From: Streptomyces sp. MMG1121
Lineage (GTDB): Bacteria > Actinomycetota > Actinomycetes > Streptomycetales > Streptomycetaceae
DNA length: 64,000 nucleotides
Direction: 5' to 3'
NCBI RefSeq assembly: GCF_001280015.1
Contig: NZ_LGDV01000193.1
Location: forward strand, 1-64,000
In this document: positions 60,381-64,000 of the stretch, piece by piece
Layout of the letters: the number at the start of each line of letters is the position of its first letter
Numbering within the stretch: position 1 is the first letter of the stretch
The notes under the pieces: generated by a model
What the model saw: only the letters and a program-made list of their open reading frames with translations
The model's database searches: none
What the model was told of the DNA's origin: nothing
Translations under genes and position numbers: made by a program

Positions 60381-60409
60381 CCGCTAAGCAGAAGGCGTAC
60401 GGCACGCAT
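60371..60409 (-). CDS. leuS leader peptide (12 aa, three consecutive Leu codons)
   Basis: The frame encodes MRAVRLLLSGPR, with Leu codons CTT CTG CTT, two of the three being the rare CTT. It ends 114 nt before leuS and is followed by an intrinsic terminator. TACCCT (minus strand, 60416-60421) ends 6 nt before the ATG and no Shine-Dalgarno is visible, so a leaderless start is likely. It resembles the leuA leader in this window (MR...LLLLS). Confidence 0.75.
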   Translation of the reverse strand: MRAVRLLLSGPR

Positions 60410-60421
60410 GGCGCTAGGGTA

Positions 60422-60679
60422 CCGCAGGCCCTGAGCGGGCCGCGACGGCCTTGAGCAAGCGGCGACGCGCTTCCGTATCCCCTGTGGACATGCCAGGAAG
60501 CCCGCCGGAACTGAACCAAGGTCAAAAATTACTTCGCGTACTGTCCCCTTTGGGACATCGCCCTAGTCATATTGCCCGTTGATAACAACGCAATAACTGA
60601 AACCCCGTACCGATCGGTATGGCGCCACTTAGAGTTCGGCAGCGGGACCGCTTTCCCGAAACTGCTCGGAGTTGCCCCC
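60422..60679. promoter_or_regulatory. Divergent control region between leuS leader and the cytochrome/NuoF-like operon
   Basis: This gap of about 260 bp includes an unusually AT-rich patch (about 60520-60605: CAAAAATTACTTCG, TTGATAACAACGCAATAACTG). A palindrome TGTCCC-CTTT-GGGACA lies at 60542-60557. These likely hold the promoter and an operator for the plus-strand redox operon. I cannot assign a regulator. Confidence 0.5.
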
Positions 60680-61948
60680 ATGAACCCTCGTCGTAGTACC
60701 AGCTCACTCCCCAAACCAGGCCGCTCGGCCTATGGGGTGGCGACCGCCGTCGCCCTGCTGCTGATACCCGTGGTCGTGCTGGTCGGAGGCGGCCCGGTCC
60801 GCGACTTCCTGAACTTCGGCGCGGGCGTGCTGTCCCTGGTCTCGCTCAGCTGCTCGGTGATCTGGGGCCTGTTCGCCCAGGACCGGATCTTCCTCAACAC
60901 CCGGCAGCGGATCGTCGGCCAGGCGGTGCACCGCACGACCGCGGTCGCGTCGATCGCATTCCTGCTGCTGCACATCACCACAAAGATCGTGCTCGGCCAC
61001 ACCCAGCTCATCGCCGCGGTCATTCCGTTCTCGCTCGGCGTCACCGGACTCGGCGGCCTGATCGGACTGGGCTCCCTGGCGGGCCTGCTGATGATCTTCG
61101 TGGGCGTCACCGGCGCCCTGCGCAGCAATTTCGCCACTCCGGCCCCGGTCGCCGCCCGCTGGCGCGCGATGCACATGCTGGCCTACCCGGCCTGGTGCGC
61201 GGCGCTGGTCCACGGCCTGTACGCGGGCCGCTCGGCCAAGCCGGTCTTCGTGATCCTCTACGGCGCGTCACTGCTGGGCGTCATGGGCGCCCTCGCGCTG
61301 CGCGCCGCCCCGCGCCCGGTCAAGCGCAGGGTCGCCGACCGGCTGGTGACGCTGTTCGGCAGCCCGGAGCGGCCCGGCCGCGAGGAGCTGGACACCAGCC
61401 GCTCCCGGATGGCCGAGGCGGCGCCGCCGGGCTTCGGGAGCAGGCGCGGACCCGAGGCGGCCGCCGCCCCGCTGTACCAGTCACCCGCGGCCCCCGCCGC
61501 CCAGCCCGCGTCGGGCTTCGCCGCCGCCTACCGCGCGGTGTCCCCGCGCGGCGGCGCCCAGCCGCCGTTCGCGGCCGGCCAAAGCGCCCGCACGGACCTG
61601 CCGCTGGACTTCCAGGCCACGCAGCCCGTCCCGCGCGTGGACGGCCCCTCCAGCACCTCGGGCAGCTGGCCGATCCCGTCCCCGCCGCCGGTCGGCGAGG
61701 CCCCGCCGTCCGTGTACGACCCGCTCCAGGACACCGGACACACCATCCCGGTCTATGGCAATGCAGACACGTCCGGATACGGCGGAAGTGACATGTACGA
61801 CACCGGTGAGACAAACGGCCGCTATGGCACGTACAACCCGAGTGACACGTTCGACAGCGGTCCCGCGACCGAAACACTGCCCGGCGCGTCCTTCGAGACG
61901 CCGGGTTCGGGCGAACCCTGGAACACGCCCTCCGGAGGCTTTAAGTGA
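60680..61948 (+). CDS. Membrane b-type cytochrome (ferric-reductase/NOX-like transmembrane domain) with long Pro-rich tail
   Basis: The 422-residue protein from ATG 60680 (GGAG 9 nt upstream) has about six membrane helices up to residue 210. Two helices carry histidine pairs H84/H98 and H165/H178, spaced 14 and 13 residues as in the bis-haem core of ferric reductases and NADPH oxidases. No flavin or NAD domain follows. Residues 230-422 are a low-complexity Pro/Ser/Gly/Tyr tail. The partner gene overlaps its stop (GTGA), so it probably supplies the electrons. Confidence 0.75.
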   Translation: MNPRRSTSSLPKPGRSAYGVATAVALLLIPVVVLVGGGPVRDFLNFGAGVLSLVSLSCSVIWGLFAQDRIFLNTRQRIVGQAVHRTTAVASIAFLLLHITTKIVLGHTQLIAAVIPFSLGVTGLGGLIGLGSLAGLLMIFVGVTGALRSNFATPAPVAARWRAMHMLAYPAWCAALVHGLYAGRSAKPVFVILYGASLLGVMGALALRAAPRPVKRRVADRLVTLFGSPERPGREELDTSRSRMAEAAPPGFGSRRGPEAAAAPLYQSPAAPAAQPASGFAAAYRAVSPRGGAQPPFAAGQSARTDLPLDFQATQPVPRVDGPSSTSGSWPIPSPPPVGEAPPSVYDPLQDTGHTIPVYGNADTSGYGGSDMYDTGETNGRYGTYNPSDTFDSGPATETLPGASFETPGSGEPWNTPSGGFK

Positions 61949-63555
61949 ACGAGGCCCTGCCCGACGTCCCCGAAGTCCGCGTGGTCGGCCTTCCGCAGCT
62001 CACGTCGGGCTTCGACCTTGTGGAACGACTCGACCTGCCCATGCACCTGAAGGTGCACGGGCCGCTCGACCCCCTGGGCGGCGAACAGCTCGCACAGCTC
62101 GCCGAGAACATCAATCTCAAGGGCCGCGGCGGCGCGGGCTTCCCCTTCCACAGGAAGCTGCGCTCGGTCGCCGAGTCGGCGATCAAACGCGGGGTGCGGC
62201 CGGTCGTCGTGGTCAACGGCAGCGAGGACGAGCCGGCCTGCCGCAAGGACACGGTGCTGATCAACCGCGCCCCGCACCTGATCCTGGACGGCGCGCTGCT
62301 GTGCGCCGAAGCGCTCGGCGCGCGCACGCTGGTGATCGGTGTCACCCGCGAGTCCACGCAGCGCTCCATGGAGGCCGCGCTCGCCGAACGCGGGCTGAGC
62401 AACAGCCGTAGATCGGCGCTGCGCGCGTGGGTGCAGCGCAACCCCGTGCGCATGGTCACGGGCGCGGCCGCCTCGCTGATCCGCTCGGTCGACGGCGGCC
62501 CGGCGATCCCGCCCGGCCGCAAGATCAGCGCCTCGCAGTCCGGCGTCGGCGGAGCGCCCACACTGCTGTCGAACGCGGAGACGTTCGCGCAGCTGGCCAT
62601 CGCCGCCCGCATCGGCCCCGAGCGCTACGGCAACACCGGCCTGTACGACGAGCCGGGCACCGTCATGCTGACCGTGTCCGGCGCGGTGGCCCGCCCGATG
62701 GTGCTCGAGGTCCCCACGGGCGTGCCGCTGCGCTACGTGCTCCAGCTGGCGGGCGCCCCGCCGGTGCCGCAGGGCGTGCTGACCGGCGGCTACCACGGCA
62801 AGTGGATCGACGCGGCGACCGTCGACGAGGCGATCGTCTCGCGCAACTCCCTTGACGCGGTGGGCGGTTCGCTGGGCGCGGGCGCGATCCTGCCGATCAG
62901 CCAGGAGACCTGCCCGCTGGGCGAGTCGCTGCGGGTGGCGCAGTGGCTGGCCGAGGAGAGCGCCGGCCAGTGCGGCCCCTGCTACCTCGGACTGCCCGCC
63001 GCCGCGCGCGGGCTGGAGGACATCCTCAACGGTGGCGGTCCGGCCGCTCTGGAGGCGCTGAAGCAGGTCGCGAAGAACGTCAAGCGCCGGGGCGCGTGTT
63101 CGCACCCGGACGGCTCGGCGATGTTCCTGGAGTCGACCATCAAGGCGTTCACCGACGACCTGGCCGCCCATGTCCTCGGCAACGGCTGCGGACGGCCCGT
63201 GGAGGGCGTTCTGCCGCTCTTCGAGGGAGGCAGGGCCCCCACGGGCATCCCGGGCGGCGCGGAGCCCGAGGAGACCGGCGCCAGCCGCCAGAAGATCCAC
63301 GTCGACTGGACACTGTGCCGGGGCCACGGTCTGTGCGCCGACATCCTGCCCGAGGTGTTCGAACTCGGCGCCGACGGCTTCCCGACCGTCGCCCAGGCGC
63401 AGGTGCCGCGCTACGCGGAGGCGAAGGCCCTGCGCGCGGTACGCCGCTGCCCGGCGCTCGCCCTGCGCCTCGAGGAGGACACGCGCGGGCAGGCGCCGTC
63501 GCGCAACCTTCCGGTCCTCTCCCAGGGCCGCGGCCGGCGGGCGCTCGGCCGCTGA
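61945..63555 (+). CDS. NuoF-like NADH/FMN/Fe-S protein fused to a C-terminal ferredoxin domain
   Basis: The 536-residue protein has the FMN/NADH fold of complex I subunit NuoF: GRGGAGFP (60-67) and VVNGSEDEPACRKD (90-102). An SLBB-like part (about 240-310) and the N3-type cluster motif ESAGQCGPC (338-346) with C385 follow. The usual first cysteine is A340, leaving C343, C346 and C385. Residues 450-510 form a ferredoxin with C458-x5-C464 and C502-P, of the 3Fe-4S P450-type. GGAGG lies 6 nt before GTG 61945. It likely passes NADH electrons to the coupled cytochrome. Confidence 0.82.
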   Translation: MNEALPDVPEVRVVGLPQLTSGFDLVERLDLPMHLKVHGPLDPLGGEQLAQLAENINLKGRGGAGFPFHRKLRSVAESAIKRGVRPVVVVNGSEDEPACRKDTVLINRAPHLILDGALLCAEALGARTLVIGVTRESTQRSMEAALAERGLSNSRRSALRAWVQRNPVRMVTGAAASLIRSVDGGPAIPPGRKISASQSGVGGAPTLLSNAETFAQLAIAARIGPERYGNTGLYDEPGTVMLTVSGAVARPMVLEVPTGVPLRYVLQLAGAPPVPQGVLTGGYHGKWIDAATVDEAIVSRNSLDAVGGSLGAGAILPISQETCPLGESLRVAQWLAEESAGQCGPCYLGLPAAARGLEDILNGGGPAALEALKQVAKNVKRRGACSHPDGSAMFLESTIKAFTDDLAAHVLGNGCGRPVEGVLPLFEGGRAPTGIPGGAEPEETGASRQKIHVDWTLCRGHGLCADILPEVFELGADGFPTVAQAQVPRYAEAKALRAVRRCPALALRLEEDTRGQAPSRNLPVLSQGRGRRALGR

Positions 63556-63559
63556 GCAC

Positions 63560-63606
63560 ACGGAAAGGGGCGGGTCACCCGAGCCGGGTGACCCGCCCCT
63601 TTCCGT
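63560..63606 (+). terminator. Strong terminator of the cytochrome/NuoF-like operon
   Basis: Arms 63560-63581 and 63585-63606 are perfectly complementary over 22 bp with a 3-nt AGC loop, starting 5 nt after the stop codon. Confidence 0.92.
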
Positions 63607-63644
63607 CTCCCCCCGCCCAGCCTCCGTACAGCGTGGCAACACGC

Positions 63645-63679
63645 AGAAGGCGGACCATCCGAGGGATGGTCCGCCTTCT
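63645..63679 (-). terminator. Terminator of tRNA-Ala
   Basis: Arms 63645-63660 and 63664-63679 form a perfect 16-bp stem with a GAG loop, 7 nt beyond the 3' end of the tRNA on the minus strand. Confidence 0.88.
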
Positions 63680-63686
63680 ACTTCTG

Positions 63687-63759
63687 TGGAGCTAAGGAGA
63701 ATTGAACTCCTGACCTCCTGCATGCCATGCAGGCGCTCTACCAACTGAGCTATAGCCCC
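63687..63759 (-). tRNA. tRNA-Ala (anticodon GGC)
   Basis: The 73-nt gene folds as a full cloverleaf. The acceptor stem GGGGCTA pairs with TAGCTCC (one G-T), the D-arm is GCTC-AGTTGGTA-GAGC, and the anticodon arm is CCTGC-ATGGCAT-GCAGG, giving anticodon GGC. The T-arm is AGGAG-TTCAATT-CTCCT. The discriminator is A and CCA is not encoded, so RNase Z and CCA-adding enzyme are needed. It reads GCC/GCT alanine codons, GCC being very frequent here. Confidence 0.97.
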
Positions 63760-63800
63760 TTGTTTTGTTGTCCCGCCCGGTCTCCCTGGCGACGTCGTAA

Positions 63801-63829
63801 ACATTACAGGCCGCTCGACGCAGCACCAA
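63801..63829 (-). promoter_or_regulatory. Promoter of tRNA-Ala
   Basis: On the minus strand TTGGTG (63824-63829), a 17-nt spacer and TAATGT (63801-63806) form a good housekeeping promoter, about 42 nt before the 5' end of the tRNA. Confidence 0.7.
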
Positions 63830-63904
63830 ATCGGTTTCCCGTCCGCCCCGATACGTCCCTGATGTCGGATTCCGTGTCGCGCGGCGCCCCGCGCGCGGGG
63901 CGCC

Positions 63905-64000
63905 TCAAGCCGTCACGAAGGAGTAGAACCGCTTGAGCGTGCAGTGCTCTTCGAGCAGCCGGCCGTAGATCGGCTCGCCCTCCAGCTCCCGGTACGTCTC
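63905..64000 (-). CDS. C-terminal end of an unidentified protein
   Basis: A minus-strand frame runs in from the right edge and stops with TGA at 63905-63907. The 31 visible residues end ETYRELEGEPIYGRLLEEHC...FYSFVTA. Codon use is typical of the genome. I cannot identify the family from this fragment. Confidence 0.55.
   Translation of the reverse strand, partial: ETYRELEGEPIYGRLLEEHCTLKRFYSFVTA

Noticed and set aside
63687..63759. Prophage or integrative element attachment site at tRNA-Ala
   Set aside because: No integrase gene, no repeated tRNA 3' end and no mobile genes lie in the visible flanks.

Overview
The window is chromosomal DNA from a streptomycete or close relative. It has very high GC, strong third-position GC bias, many GTG starts, and actinobacterial gene neighbourhoods: a leuA with a leader peptide, hrcA-dnaJ behind a CIRCE element, hemW-DUF3097-MBL, lepA-rpsT-holA-comEC-comEA, and leuS. 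About 54 protein genes, two leader peptides and one tRNA can be supported. I see no rRNA, CRISPR array, insertion sequence, integrase or att site.

Layout. 1-1.5 kb: proline-rich tail of a probable sensor kinase, its NarL-type response regulator, and a zinc-ribbon TerB-like protein. 1.7-3.6 kb: leuA with a leucine leader peptide and terminator. 3.8-9.6 kb: a protealysin-type M4 protease with its emfourin inhibitor, a GH1 glucosidase with an MFS transporter, and an epimerase divergent from an XRE regulator. 9.7-22.9 kb: the core minus-strand set era, cda-like, mmcQ, corC, ybeY and phoH. It is interspersed with accessory blocks: amt-glnK behind a GlnR-like site, a secreted WxL/DUF916-type surface cluster, an XRE regulator with a DHA2 transporter, and an S66 peptidase. 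23-30 kb: PfkB kinase, a D-glucarate operon, MFS, an adenine-deaminase-type enzyme, RNase Z and HinT. 30-36.4 kb: tricorn protease homologue, lipoprotein, VOC protein, RsmE, nitronate monooxygenase. 36.5-43.7 kb: hrcA-dnaJ, MBL hydrolase, DUF3097, hemW, and a kinase-phosphatase fusion. 43.9-56.5 kb: acyl-CoA ligase, lepA, rpsT, holA, a small acidic protein, YceI, NAT, comEC-comEA, DegV. 56.6-64 kb: a membrane coiled-coil protein, leuS with an attenuator, a divergent two-gene redox operon, tRNA-Ala(GGC), and the end of an unknown gene.

How genes work together. Leucine supply and charging are each preceded by a short reading frame with consecutive Leu codons, rich in the CTT codon that is rare here; the leuS one is followed by a textbook intrinsic terminator. 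GudD and KdgD take D-glucarate to 2,5-dioxopentanoate. Amt and GlnK form a nitrogen-uptake pair without the usual glnD beside it.

The most interesting system is the operon at 60.7-63.6 kb. A membrane protein with two histidine pairs spaced like those of bis-haem ferric reductases/NOX is translationally coupled to a NuoF-like NADH/FMN protein fused to a ferredoxin domain. This looks like a split, NADH-driven transmembrane electron-transfer complex. All assignments come from reading sequence; no database search was run.
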